Positions 52,801 to 60,647 of a stretch of DNA of 64,000 bases are shown here, in pieces. This stretch comes from Chimaeribacter coloradensis. GTDB taxonomy: Bacteria > Pseudomonadota > Gammaproteobacteria > Enterobacterales > Enterobacteriaceae. The first letter of the stretch is position 1. The number at the start of each line of letters is the position of its first letter. A program made the position numbers and the translations under genes. The stretch lies in NCBI RefSeq assembly GCF_002858715.1, contig NZ_PJZH01000004.1, positions 1 to 64,000 of the forward strand. The letters run 5' to 3'. The notes beneath the pieces are model-generated. The model ran no database searches and was not told where the DNA came from. It was given only the letters and a program-made list of their open reading frames with translations.

Positions 52801-55800
52801 GGGGTCTGGCCTGAGGCGTTGATGAACAGCCTGCTGGCCGCTTACCAGCAGATCCTGACGGCGATGACGGAAAATCTGCACCAGACAGTGGCCGCGACGA
52901 TGACAGTGGACGCAGCGATGCGCCGCCAGCAACTGATCGGCTGGAACCCGCCGGTGCGCGCACCGCAGGCGGGCACCGTGCTCTCCTGGTTTGACCATCA
53001 GGTTGAGACCCGGCCCGATGCGCCCGCCGTCACGGACGATCATCACGCCTTCAGCTACCGCGCGCTGAACGCCCGGGCGGATCATCTGGCCGCGCAGTTA
53101 CAGCAGCGGGCAGGGGAGCTGCACGGTAAGCGCGTCGCGTTCGCCCTTGAGCGCACGGCTGACACCATCACGCTTATCCTCGCCATCCTGAAACTGGGCG
53201 CGGTCTATGTGCCGTTCGACCCGGCGCACCCTGATGAACGGCTGCACTATATTCTGGAAGATTGCGCGGCAGCCTGTCTGGTCACCGAGGCTGCGCACCG
53301 GCACCGCCAGTCACTCTGCCCGGAATATGACCTTGCCGACCTGCTGGCTGCACCTGCGCCGGCGGTAATGCCTGCGTTCAAACCCGCCCACCACCCGGAG
53401 GAGGTGGCCTACATCATGTACACCTCCGGCTCAACCGGCGCGCCCAAAGGGGTTGAGGTGCTGCACCAGGGGATTGTCCGTCTGGTGATCGATGCCGACC
53501 CCTATCAGGTTGTCCCGGATGCGGTGATGGCACAGGCGGGGAACATCGCGTTTGATGCCTCCACGCTTGAGATCTGGGGGGCACTGCTCAATGGCGCGCA
53601 ACTGGCGGTGATCCCTTATCACACAGTGATTGACCGTGAGGCGTTGCCTGCCGCCCTGAAGAAACACCGCGTCACCGATGCCTGGTTTACCGTCGCGCTG
53701 TTTAACCAGCTCGCCGGTGAAGACCCCGCCGTGTTTGGCGGGCTGAAGAATCTGCTGATCGGCGGTGATGCGCTGAACCCAACGCTAGTGGGGGCGGTGA
53801 TGGCCTCTGCAACCCCACCGGCGCAGATCTGGAACGGGTACGGCCCCACCGAGAACACCACCTTCACCACCCTCCACCGGATCACCCTGGAGGATTGCCG
53901 GAAAGAGGCGATCCCGATTGGCCGCCCGATCGCCGGGACGACCTGCTACGTGCTGGATGAGCAGCGCCGCCTGCTGCCACCGGGCGTGCCGGGGGAGCTG
54001 TACACCTCCGGGCTGGGGCTGGCGAAAGGCTACCTGAATAAACCTGAGACCACGGCGGAGACCTTTATCCCGAACCCCTTCCGGCATGAAGGCGCAGGGC
54101 ATACCGCAGCGACAGCGCGGATGTATAAAACCGGTGACCGGGTACGCTGGACAGAGCACGGCACGCTCGATTTCCTGGGCCGGGTGGATAACCAGGTGAA
54201 AATCCGCGGCTATCGCCTGGAGCCGGGCGAAGTGGAGCACCGGCTGTGCGCGCTGGAGGGCGTGTCGCAGGCGGTGGTGGGTGTCCAGACCGTGAATGAC
54301 CAGAAGCAGCTGGTGGCCTGGTGCGTGAGTGATGCCCCGGCTGATGAGATCCTGCGGGCCTTCCGCCAGTGCGTGCCCGCCTATATGGTGCCGGCGTGTG
54401 TGCAGGTGATTGAGGCCATGCCGCTCACGCCGAACGGCAAAGTGGATAAAAAACGGCTCCCGGCCCCCGATTTCAGCGCCGCGGACAGCGATAAAACCCC
54501 GCCGCAGGGTGAGACAGAGCGGCAGATTGCTGAGATCTGGCAACAGCTGTTACAGACTGACCGGCCCTGCTGCCGTGAGGACAACTTCTTTATGATCGGC
54601 GGCCACTCCCTGCTGGTAATTAAGATGACCGATCTGATCAGCCGCCAGATGGGGAAAACGCTCTCCGTTGCGGAGGTATTCAGCAGTGAAAGCCTGGCTG
54701 AACTGGCGGCCTGCCTTGAGGGCGGTCAGGTCTACCATGATGAGGAGGAAACCCGGCAGATTGCGCAGGACAGCCGCCTCACGCTGACGGGCTTTGTTTC
54801 TGCGCCTGATGTCGCCCTGAAGGAGGTGCTGCTCACCGGCGCGACCGGTTTTCTGGGGATTCACCTGCTGGCGACCCTCCAGCAGCGGCTTCCCGGCACC
54901 ACCGTGCATTGCCTGGTGCGCGGGGAAGATGGCCCGGCACGCCTGCGCCAGACTGCAGTACGCTACCAGATCACGCTCGACGAGCAGAGGGTAAGCTGGG
55001 TATATGGCGATCTTGGCCAGCCGCGGCTCGGCCTTGACGCCCAGGCGTGGCAGAGGCTGGCTGACAGGATTGACGCGGTTTACCACTGCGGTGCCTGGGT
55101 GAACCATCTCCACCGCTACAGCACACTGCGGGCAGCCAACGTGGTGAGCACGCTGGATCTGCTGGCGCTCTGTACGCAGGGTACGCCTAAACAGTTCTTC
55201 TATGTGTCGACGCTTTCAGCCGCCGCACGGCAGGGCGATCGCTACCTGGAGCAGACCCTGGCAGACGCGCCGCCGATGAAAAACGGCTATGTGCAAAGCA
55301 AATGGGTCTGCGAGCAACTGCTGACACAGGCGTTTGCCAACGGGCTGCATGGAGCCGTTTACCGGATGGGGAATATCACCGGCTCTACCCAAAACGGTAT
55401 CTCGAACGTTGAGAGCAACCATACCCTTAACCTGATCAAAGGCTGCCTGCAACAGGGGGTAGCACCGGCGTGGCCCGGCTACCAGCTGGACATCAGCCCG
55501 GTGGACATACTTGCCGGGTTGCTGGTCGGCAGCAGCATTGAGCGCACTGCCCTGAACCGCGTGTTTAACCTGGGTTACCTGAGTGCCGTGCCGTGGCGCG
55601 ACCTGCTGACGGAGGTTGCGGGGGCGGGTTACCCGCTGCGCTTTGTCTCCGGCGAGGCGTGGGCAACGGAGTGGGTGCCGCTGGTCAGCAGTGACAATGC
55701 GTTATACCCCTTCAAGTCGTTCTACCTGACGCCGCAAGCGCCCGCCTGCGAAGAGGTGGAACACAGCCTGGCGGCAGGCAGCATTGATGTTCAGGCACTG

Positions 55801-55869
55801 CTCAGGATCTACATCCGTTACTGGCTGGCGAGCGGCTTTCTTACGCAGCCGGTGGTGACTGCCGCATAA
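49816..55869 (+). CDS. Dimodular nonribosomal peptide synthetase, A-T-C-A-T-reductase
   Basis: 2017 aa. Order: A1 (about 20-510; YIMYTSGSTGEPKG at 156, NCYGPTEN at 298, GRVDNQVKIRGFRLEPGE), T1 (Ser556 in LGGHSL), C (about 615-1040; HHVITDG with His739 and Asp743), A2 (about 1065-1560; YTSGSTGAPKG near 1201, NGYGPTEN at 1340), T2 (Ser1598 in IGGHSL), terminal reductase (GATGFLG at 1675, Tyr1825-Lys1829). No starter condensation or thioesterase domain, so the product is a free-amine dipeptide released as an aldehyde or alcohol. Specificity codes read by hand: A1 DALFLGCVVK (Leu-like), A2 DALWLGGTFK (Val-like). The first ~150 codons are AT-rich. CAGGAAA precedes the ATG. Single-gene transcript with a strong terminator. 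Confidence 0.93.
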   Translation: MHSAPEKGIAFNSLTSAFISRVKKTPEKTAVRHKNKSLSYQLLDEISTYIAHVISRYIPLGKKNPSILLCLERDELAIAAILACVKMGITYIPFNPRNPDERLHYMLKDCSPLLMITNKKEAKRQSLCPEIYLEDIPDYTGETLPLLPETTGQEPAYIMYTSGSTGEPKGVIVPQQGILRLALNGEPFQFPAQAVVAQCGNIAFDASTLEIWGALLNGATLVVVPYDTVIDSEALAALLRSEKVTDAFFTVALFNQLVTENPGVFGTLNNVLTGGDALSPKAVHAALCSATPPGAVWNCYGPTENTVVTTFHRVSREESLRSSIPIGRAIAGSQCYVLDENRRPVAQGEEGELYTSGVGLAAGYLNKPDKTAEAFLPNPFYPQERVQTPHSASAIMYKTGDRVRMLADGSLDFVGRVDNQVKIRGFRLEPGEVEHQLCLIDGVELAIVTVVEHQGQKKLAAWCKSNLEANAILLKMQQQAPAYMVPSSLQVLEQLPLTPNGKVDKRSLPVPQFISELSTPAETATERWLSDIWQQLLALPHPAGREDHFFSLGGHSLLVVKLKQRIQAASGKVVSLTELFRCPLLADMAACIDAQPVEGAETAIARVTPGEKVPLSDEQKRLWLICRREPHLPHYSIPLTFRLSGELDPERLAQALDTLCQRHESLRLRIYSTDGVPWQQAADSSPALVMEEVQDEHALQEKVRQEVQRPFLFGDDPLLRMRLYRVPGQPWLLLINIHHVITDGWSMGVFFRELSALYAGDKSLAPLECQFTDYCAWQQTQDHSADLAYWQQQLKEVTPQQLPISGKSTGRTVTRSQTLSPALHTQLKEMAVQCRTGLFTLTSSALAILLSRLCHQQDVQISSIWANRRHQALADQIGFFANTLILRMQVDPERPLLDWLKENHTRVTEGFQHGAAPLGEVLAQCGVSPAGNQHPLCSVLLVLQNTDGGDGTGLALAGCDVTPCPLPDEQAKSDLLMMIVPEPDGGLRVDATFRDGVWPEALMNSLLAAYQQILTAMTENLHQTVAATMTVDAAMRRQQLIGWNPPVRAPQAGTVLSWFDHQVETRPDAPAVTDDHHAFSYRALNARADHLAAQLQQRAGELHGKRVAFALERTADTITLILAILKLGAVYVPFDPAHPDERLHYILEDCAAACLVTEAAHRHRQSLCPEYDLADLLAAPAPAVMPAFKPAHHPEEVAYIMYTSGSTGAPKGVEVLHQGIVRLVIDADPYQVVPDAVMAQAGNIAFDASTLEIWGALLNGAQLAVIPYHTVIDREALPAALKKHRVTDAWFTVALFNQLAGEDPAVFGGLKNLLIGGDALNPTLVGAVMASATPPAQIWNGYGPTENTTFTTLHRITLEDCRKEAIPIGRPIAGTTCYVLDEQRRLLPPGVPGELYTSGLGLAKGYLNKPETTAETFIPNPFRHEGAGHTAATARMYKTGDRVRWTEHGTLDFLGRVDNQVKIRGYRLEPGEVEHRLCALEGVSQAVVGVQTVNDQKQLVAWCVSDAPADEILRAFRQCVPAYMVPACVQVIEAMPLTPNGKVDKKRLPAPDFSAADSDKTPPQGETERQIAEIWQQLLQTDRPCCREDNFFMIGGHSLLVIKMTDLISRQMGKTLSVAEVFSSESLAELAACLEGGQVYHDEEETRQIAQDSRLTLTGFVSAPDVALKEVLLTGATGFLGIHLLATLQQRLPGTTVHCLVRGEDGPARLRQTAVRYQITLDEQRVSWVYGDLGQPRLGLDAQAWQRLADRIDAVYHCGAWVNHLHRYSTLRAANVVSTLDLLALCTQGTPKQFFYVSTLSAAARQGDRYLEQTLADAPPMKNGYVQSKWVCEQLLTQAFANGLHGAVYRMGNITGSTQNGISNVESNHTLNLIKGCLQQGVAPAWPGYQLDISPVDILAGLLVGSSIERTALNRVFNLGYLSAVPWRDLLTEVAGAGYPLRFVSGEAWATEWVPLVSSDNALYPFKSFYLTPQAPACEEVEHSLAAGSIDVQALLRIYIRYWLASGFLTQPVVTAA

Positions 55870-55897
55870 TAGCCGTGTATGTCGGCTGACACTGCCA

Positions 55898-55927
55898 CCC
55901 CCACCGCCATGCGGTGGGGGTATTTTT
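55898..55927 (+). terminator. Rho-independent terminator of the NRPS gene
   Basis: Perfect 10-bp stem CCCCCACCGC (55898-55907) and GCGGTGGGGG (55911-55920), loop CAT, followed by TATTTTT. The clearest terminator in the window. Confidence 0.9.
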
Positions 55928-55950
55928 GCCTCTCCCAACTTTTACGCCCT

Positions 55951-58068
55951 TCAGAACGCCACCTGCATCGACAACTCTGCCATCCGCGGCTCGCCCAATT
56001 GGGCGGAGGCGTACCCCGCGCCGCTGTAACCATTCAACCCGCCCGGCACAATATTGGTCCAGTAGTGGCGGTTGGTCAGGTTGGTGATCTCCAGCCGGAA
56101 AGTGGTCGCGGTGTTAAACAGGGTGGTCTGGTAACTGCTGCCGAGATCGAACGTGGCGTAGCTGCCGACCCAGTTATCGTTGGCGTTGTCGGTAGGGCGG
56201 CGGCCGACATAGTGCGCCCCGGCGTGAACTTCCGTGCCGCGCAGCATCGGCAGGGTGTAGATCGCCAGCATACTGGCCGTGACGCGCGGCAGACCGACAA
56301 TCTGCCGGTTTTCTGTGTCGGCGCTGGCGGTGTCACGCAGGCGCGGATCAAGCCAGGTCACGCCGCCGAACAGATGCAGGTCAGGCATGACGTCGCCGTC
56401 TGCCATCAGCTCCAGCCCCCGGTTACGTTGCGCGCCGTCTACGGCGTAGTCGCCCGCGCTGTTGGTGTAGGCGTAGGGGCGGTCGATCTGGAACAGCGCC
56501 GCCGTCAGCAGCGTGTTGCCGACCGCCAGTTTGCTGCCCGCCTCAACCTGTTTGCTGCGGTAGGGCGACAGCACTGACCCGGCATTATTGGCCCCGCTGG
56601 GCGCAACGTCCCCTTGTTGCAGGCTGTCGGCATAGGTGACGTAGAGCGTCAGCGGCTCTGCCGGTTTGTACATCACGCTGCCGGAGCCGCTGAAGCCGCT
56701 GTCATTGGAGGCGCTGCTGCGGCGGCCGCTTTTCGCGTAGTTGGCCGAGGTCAGGAAATTCTGGCTGCCGGAGAGCAGCAGGCTCCACTGCGGCGAGAAG
56801 GTCAGGGTGTCGCTGAGCAGGAACGACTGCTGGGTGGTGGTGGCGGAGTGGTAACGGTCGGTAAAGTCCGGGTAGTCCGGCCCGGCAAAGGCCTGCGGGT
56901 CTGCCAGGCTCGCCTGGCCCAGCGTCGTGGTGCCGCCGTTGCGCGGATTATCATTTTTCCAGACAAAGCCGCGCATGCCGGCCGCGATGTCATGTTTCAG
57001 CCAGCCGGTCTCCGCTTCCCCGGTGAGGTTGGCGTAATAGCTGTTAATCGTGAAACGGCTGGCGGTCGCGCTGGAAGTAGTGGTTTTATAGTCGCCGCTC
57101 CCGTTCAGGAAGGTATTGGTGACCGCCGTGGATTCGCGATCGGCAATCTGGCGCAGCACCGCCACTTCACCCAGCCAGTTGCCGTCAAAGTCGTGCTTGA
57201 GGTGGAGGGCGGCGGTCAGGGTGTTGTCATCATTTCCTGCATAATACTGGCCGGAACGGTCTTTATCGATGCGGGATGCCGACGGGAACGCCACACCGCT
57301 GGCCAGCGCATAACTGGCCGGTAAGCCTTTTTCATAATAGTGGTAATAGCTGAAGGTGGTTTCCAGCACCGTCTGGTCGGTGAGATTGGCGTCAACCGCC
57401 AGATCCACCAACTGGCGGCGTTTCCGGCTGTTGGCCGCGTAGCTGTGCCCCTCATCATCCAGCAGGTTCAGGCGGTAACGCACGCGATCATTGCTGTCGA
57501 GCGGGCCGCTGAGATCGGCAGCAATTTTGCGGCTGCCGTCGGTACCGCCACCCAGCGTCAGGGTGTGCTGCGGCAGATCGGAAGGGCGTTTCGACACCAG
57601 GTTAAACATCCCCGCCGGGTTCGCCGGGCCATAGAGCGCGCCGCCCAGGCCGTTCAGCACCTCGATATGGTCAAACTGCTCTACCGGGTAGGGCGTGGTC
57701 GAGACCACATTCAGCCCGTCAATCAGGCTGTTCTGCACTACGCTGCCCTGCATTCCGCGGCTTTGCGGGCGGGCACCGTCCCCCTGCACGGAGGGGAGGT
57801 AACGGTAGATCTGTTTAATCTCTTTAACCTGTTGCAACTGCATAATGCGCGGCGACACGGTCTGGATCGCATAAGGGGTATTGCGGATCTCGCGTTTTCC
57901 CAGGTTTCCCAGGGAGGCCTGCTGGTCAGCGGCCGGGGTGTCTGCACTGGGGGCGGCGGCGGTCACAGTCAGGGTATCGTCGGCTGCGGAATACGCCGGC
58001 AGGGCGGTAGCAACGGCTAACGCCAGCGCACTGCGGGCGAGGAATCGGGGGGTAGAAATCAGCATCAT
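55951..58068 (-). CDS. TonB-dependent siderophore receptor 2
   Basis: 705 aa with signal peptide ending near PAYSAAD. Plug: NTPYAIQTVSPRIMQLQQVKEI, RYLPSVQGDGARPQSRGMQGSV, IEVLNGLGGALYGPANPAGMFNLVSKRP; barrel ends RLEITNLTNRHYWTNIVPGG and a terminal Phe. It differs clearly from the receptor at 37884, so a different ligand is expected. Divergent from the binding protein at 58240 with a repeat-rich promoter region between. Convergent with the NRPS. Confidence 0.92.
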   Translation of the reverse strand: MMLISTPRFLARSALALAVATALPAYSAADDTLTVTAAAPSADTPAADQQASLGNLGKREIRNTPYAIQTVSPRIMQLQQVKEIKQIYRYLPSVQGDGARPQSRGMQGSVVQNSLIDGLNVVSTTPYPVEQFDHIEVLNGLGGALYGPANPAGMFNLVSKRPSDLPQHTLTLGGGTDGSRKIAADLSGPLDSNDRVRYRLNLLDDEGHSYAANSRKRRQLVDLAVDANLTDQTVLETTFSYYHYYEKGLPASYALASGVAFPSASRIDKDRSGQYYAGNDDNTLTAALHLKHDFDGNWLGEVAVLRQIADRESTAVTNTFLNGSGDYKTTTSSATASRFTINSYYANLTGEAETGWLKHDIAAGMRGFVWKNDNPRNGGTTTLGQASLADPQAFAGPDYPDFTDRYHSATTTQQSFLLSDTLTFSPQWSLLLSGSQNFLTSANYAKSGRRSSASNDSGFSGSGSVMYKPAEPLTLYVTYADSLQQGDVAPSGANNAGSVLSPYRSKQVEAGSKLAVGNTLLTAALFQIDRPYAYTNSAGDYAVDGAQRNRGLELMADGDVMPDLHLFGGVTWLDPRLRDTASADTENRQIVGLPRVTASMLAIYTLPMLRGTEVHAGAHYVGRRPTDNANDNWVGSYATFDLGSSYQTTLFNTATTFRLEITNLTNRHYWTNIVPGGLNGYSGAGYASAQLGEPRMAELSMQVAF

Positions 58069-58117
58069 TAAAGGCGGGCAACAGGCCGGAGTCAGGAATC
58101 AAGGGCGCGAAGGGTAT

Positions 58118-58199
58118 CACATCGATATGTATTGTTGTATATAACGATCAATTAATACTATCAATCGATACGATATATATAAAACTATATAACGATGTG
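58118..58199. promoter_or_regulatory. Repeat-rich divergent promoter region
   Basis: Very AT-rich. Direct repeat TATATAACGAT at 58138-58148 and 58186-58196 (48 bp apart), and inverted CACATCG (58118-58124) / CGATGTG (58193-58199). It serves the receptor and the binding protein. No good Fur consensus seen, so a different regulator may act here. Confidence 0.5.
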
Positions 58200-58239
58200 C
58201 TAGGTTATGACGTTTCCCCCTTTTACGCTGAAGGCTACC

Positions 58240-59268
58240 ATGATCCGTTGCGCCGGGCTGCTTACCGCCTGTTCCCTGCTTATCGCTGCCGTTTCCCCCG
58301 CATTTGCCGCTGATACCCCCAGACAGGTTCACGATGACACCGGTAAAACCGTCACGGTGCCGGGGCAGGTCAGGCACATTGCCGATGCCTGGTACGCCCA
58401 CCACTCCCTGCTGATGACGCTGGGGGCAGGCGGGAATATTGTGGCGACGGTCAACCACCCGGAAAGCCGCCCGTGGATGTTCCGTTTACAGCCCTCATTG
58501 AGGAACGCGCTGAGCGTACACGGCATCACCTTTAACAGTGAAACGCTGCTGGCGCGGAAAACGGATGTGGTTTTTGTCCCGGCGGGTAACGCCGATGCCG
58601 CGGCCTACCGGCAGGCGCATATCCCGACCCTGGAGATGCGTTTTACCGATTATCCCTCGCTGAAAAAATCGATGCTGACCACCGCCGCGGTGTTGGGTAC
58701 CCCGGAAGCCGCCGCACGGGCGCAGGCGTATAACGCCTATCTGGATGAACAACTGGCGCAAACCACCCGGCGCACCGCCTCGCTCCCTGCGGCACAACGG
58801 CCGAGGGTGCTGCATATCGCCTCGTTGCACCCCTTGAAAGTGGACGGCAGCGGCACCTTGATCGACCAGTGGATTCAGGCGGCGGGCGGGCGCAATGCTG
58901 CCGCGTCGATTAAGGGTAACCTGCATGAGATTTCGCCGGAGATGATCCTCGCCTGGCAACCGGACATCATTATCCTGGGCGCGGATGCCGGGTCACTGGC
59001 GGCGTCTGATGATGCGCCGATCTTTAACGCGCTGAAAGCAGTGCAGAAAAACCGGGTCTACCGCAACCCGGCCGGGGTCTTCCCGTGGGACCGCTACGGC
59101 ACCGAAGCCGCCCTCCAGATCCCCTGGGCGGCGAAGCTGCTGCACCCGGATCTGTTCCCCAACATCGATATGCCGGGAATGACGCAGGATTTCTACCAGC
59201 GCTTCTTTGATTACCCGCTGAGCAACACCGAGGCCGCCCGGATCCTCAAGGGGCTGGGGCCGGAGTAA
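58240..59268 (+). CDS. Iron-complex-type ABC binding protein 2
   Basis: 342 aa from the ATG at 58240, which has GAAGG in front and gives a clean signal peptide (MIRCAGLLTA to SPAFAAD); ATG 58207 is also in frame. Class III binding-protein features: VHDDTGKTVTVPGQVRHIADAW, VNHPESRPWMF, GNLHEISPEMILAWQPDIIILG, and a C-terminal NPAGVFPWDRYGTEAALQIPWAAKLL. No transporter genes adjacent. Likely partner of the divergent TonB receptor. Confidence 0.85.
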   Translation: MIRCAGLLTACSLLIAAVSPAFAADTPRQVHDDTGKTVTVPGQVRHIADAWYAHHSLLMTLGAGGNIVATVNHPESRPWMFRLQPSLRNALSVHGITFNSETLLARKTDVVFVPAGNADAAAYRQAHIPTLEMRFTDYPSLKKSMLTTAAVLGTPEAAARAQAYNAYLDEQLAQTTRRTASLPAAQRPRVLHIASLHPLKVDGSGTLIDQWIQAAGGRNAAASIKGNLHEISPEMILAWQPDIIILGADAGSLAASDDAPIFNALKAVQKNRVYRNPAGVFPWDRYGTEAALQIPWAAKLLHPDLFPNIDMPGMTQDFYQRFFDYPLSNTEAARILKGLGPE

Positions 59269-59283
59269 GAAATATTTCGATGA

Positions 59284-59300
59284 TACGGCTGATAGCCGTA
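59284..59300. promoter_or_regulatory. Antitoxin operator 1
   Basis: TACGGCT-GAT-AGCCGTA, a perfect 7-bp dyad just upstream of the -35 of the toxin-antitoxin promoter. Shares its core with the second dyad at 59336-59358. Confidence 0.7.
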
Positions 59301-59304
59301 CACA

Positions 59305-59333
59305 TTGACTAAAAAAGCGGGGAAGCGTACTCT
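59305..59333 (+). promoter_or_regulatory. Promoter of the toxin-antitoxin operon
   Basis: TTGACT (59305-59310), 17-bp spacer, TACTCT (59328-59333). It lies exactly between the two operator dyads. Confidence 0.6.
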
Positions 59334-59335
59334 CT

Positions 59336-59358
59336 TTATACGGCTGACAGCCGTATAA
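59336..59358. promoter_or_regulatory. Antitoxin operator 2
   Basis: Arms TTATACGGCT (59336-59345) and AGCCGTATAA (59349-59358), centre GAC. A 10-bp perfect dyad just after the -10, about 55 bp centre to centre from operator 1. Typical for autorepression by a ribbon-helix-helix antitoxin with its toxin. Confidence 0.75.
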
Positions 59359-59386
59359 ACGGTGAAAAAAGCTCAGCGAGGTAACC

Positions 59387-59695
59387 ATGGGTAAAGTAGC
59401 GACATTTCCCAATGATGCCCGCGCATTAAAAAACGCGCGGGTCGAATTAAAAACCAGTACCGATCTTAAAGAAATGCTTCGGGAGGCCGCCGCCGCCGCC
59501 GGATTAGACCTTAGCGCTTTTATCCTGAATGCAGCGGTAGAACGTGCTGAACATGTGCTGGATAATCAGCGACGTCGCCAGATTTCTGATGCCTCCTGGC
59601 AACAAGTGAATCAACTGTTGTCAGAGCCTGCTGCTCCAACCCTTGCTTTACAGGCGTTAATGAGGAGAAAGAAAGATGGGAAAGACGAAAAGTGA
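59387..59695 (+). CDS. DUF1778 ribbon-helix-helix antitoxin (TacA/AtaR-like)
   Basis: 102 aa. RVELKTSTDLKEMLREAAAAAGLDLSAFILNAAVERAEHVL is the DUF1778 ribbon-helix-helix domain; the C-terminal tail (about 65-102) should wrap and inhibit the toxin. It represses its own promoter through the paired palindromes. Its end overlaps the toxin gene by 20 bp, the usual coupling. Confidence 0.88.
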   Translation: MGKVATFPNDARALKNARVELKTSTDLKEMLREAAAAAGLDLSAFILNAAVERAEHVLDNQRRRQISDASWQQVNQLLSEPAAPTLALQALMRRKKDGKDEK

Positions 59696-60212
59696 AAGCC
59701 ATAACGTTATGGTTTGCACCTATCAGGCAGACCTGACTTATCCAGGGCAAAAGCAATTCGATTGTGGTAATGCCATCATTAATAGTTTTGTACGCGGATC
59801 ATTAAAGAAAAGTGTCCGTGACAATAACTGTGCGGCCAAAGTGCTGATTAATCAGGAAACAGGTGAACTCATAGGCGTATGCAGCTTCTCAGCTTACTCG
59901 CTTACCAGGGAGCGCATCAGCAGTGCACTGACTGGCTCTCTGCCGAATGAGGTGGGAGTCGTGCGCTTAATCATGCTGGGGATCGCCGTTCCCTATAAAA
60001 ACCAGGGCTATGGCAGTGACTTACTTTGCGAGTTTTTCGAGCACGTCAAGATTATCCATAATGCGCTGCCTATAAAAGGGGTGTATCTGGACGCTGACCC
60101 AGCTGCCCTAAATTTTTATGCCCGTCTCGGCTTCGTCACGTTAGATGAAGCACCGAATGCGTTTGGTGCCGTCCCTATGTTTCTGGGTATCCAACATATT
60201 CTTGCCGCCTGA
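59676..60212 (+). CDS. GNAT-family toxin (TacT/AtaT-like)
   Basis: 178 aa acetyltransferase. CoA-binding loop IAVPYKNQGYGSDLL and the conserved C-terminal LNFYARLGFVTL with the likely catalytic tyrosine. Toxins of this class acetylate the amino acid on charged tRNA and stop translation. Start chosen at 59676 with GAGGAGAAAG in front. More AT-rich than neighbours, which fits horizontal acquisition. Confidence 0.87.
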   Translation: MGKTKSESHNVMVCTYQADLTYPGQKQFDCGNAIINSFVRGSLKKSVRDNNCAAKVLINQETGELIGVCSFSAYSLTRERISSALTGSLPNEVGVVRLIMLGIAVPYKNQGYGSDLLCEFFEHVKIIHNALPIKGVYLDADPAALNFYARLGFVTLDEAPNAFGAVPMFLGIQHILAA

Positions 60213-60248
60213 GCCACATTGCCCCCATCCGGGGGCGACTCTCCTGCT

Positions 60249-60647
60249 TTACTCCCCGGGTACGTTGTCCGCGTCCGGCAGGGCGGCGGTGGCCAGGGCC
60301 TCGACTTCCGGCGGCAGGGGCAGGCCGAGCCGGGCAAAGAGTTTCTTGGCGCGGCGCGCATCCCGCTGGTTCTGTGCATGCTCAATCACCCGCTGCTGCC
60401 GGGCCAGCTGCTGCTCACGCCGTTCATAGTAGTCACGCCGGTCGGCCTCGGTCATCCGGTAACCCACCACGTTATTTGCCAGGCGCAACGTCTCAACCGG
60501 CACAAACACCACTGAGCGGCAACCGTCCGCAATCCGCGCCAGCGCCTGGCGATCGTGATGCTCGTCAGGTTGCAGCGTGTGCCCCGCCAGCATCTTTTCC
60601 ACATAAGGCATAAAGTGTTCGACGTTCTGTTTCCTGGTTACCGCCAT
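60249..60647 (-). CDS. Conserved-looking hypothetical protein, basic, coiled
   Basis: 132 aa from the ATG at 60647, which has GAGGAGCG upstream; the longer open frame to 60902 has no ribosome site and unlike codon use. The middle part (about 60-110, MTEADRRDYYERREQQLARQQRVIEHAQNQRDARRAKKL) is strongly helical and rich in Arg and Gln; the end is acidic. I do not recognise a family. Divergent from the integrase; possibly part of the same mobile patch. Confidence 0.65.
   Translation of the reverse strand: MAVTRKQNVEHFMPYVEKMLAGHTLQPDEHHDRQALARIADGCRSVVFVPVETLRLANNVVGYRMTEADRRDYYERREQQLARQQRVIEHAQNQRDARRAKKLFARLGLPLPPEVEALATAALPDADNVPGE

Noticed and set aside
49816-55869. NRPS as a classical siderophore synthetase
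   Set aside because: No aryl-acid loading, cyclisation, ornithine-hydroxamate or thioesterase domain, and hydrophobic specificity codes; neighbouring uptake genes alone are not enough.
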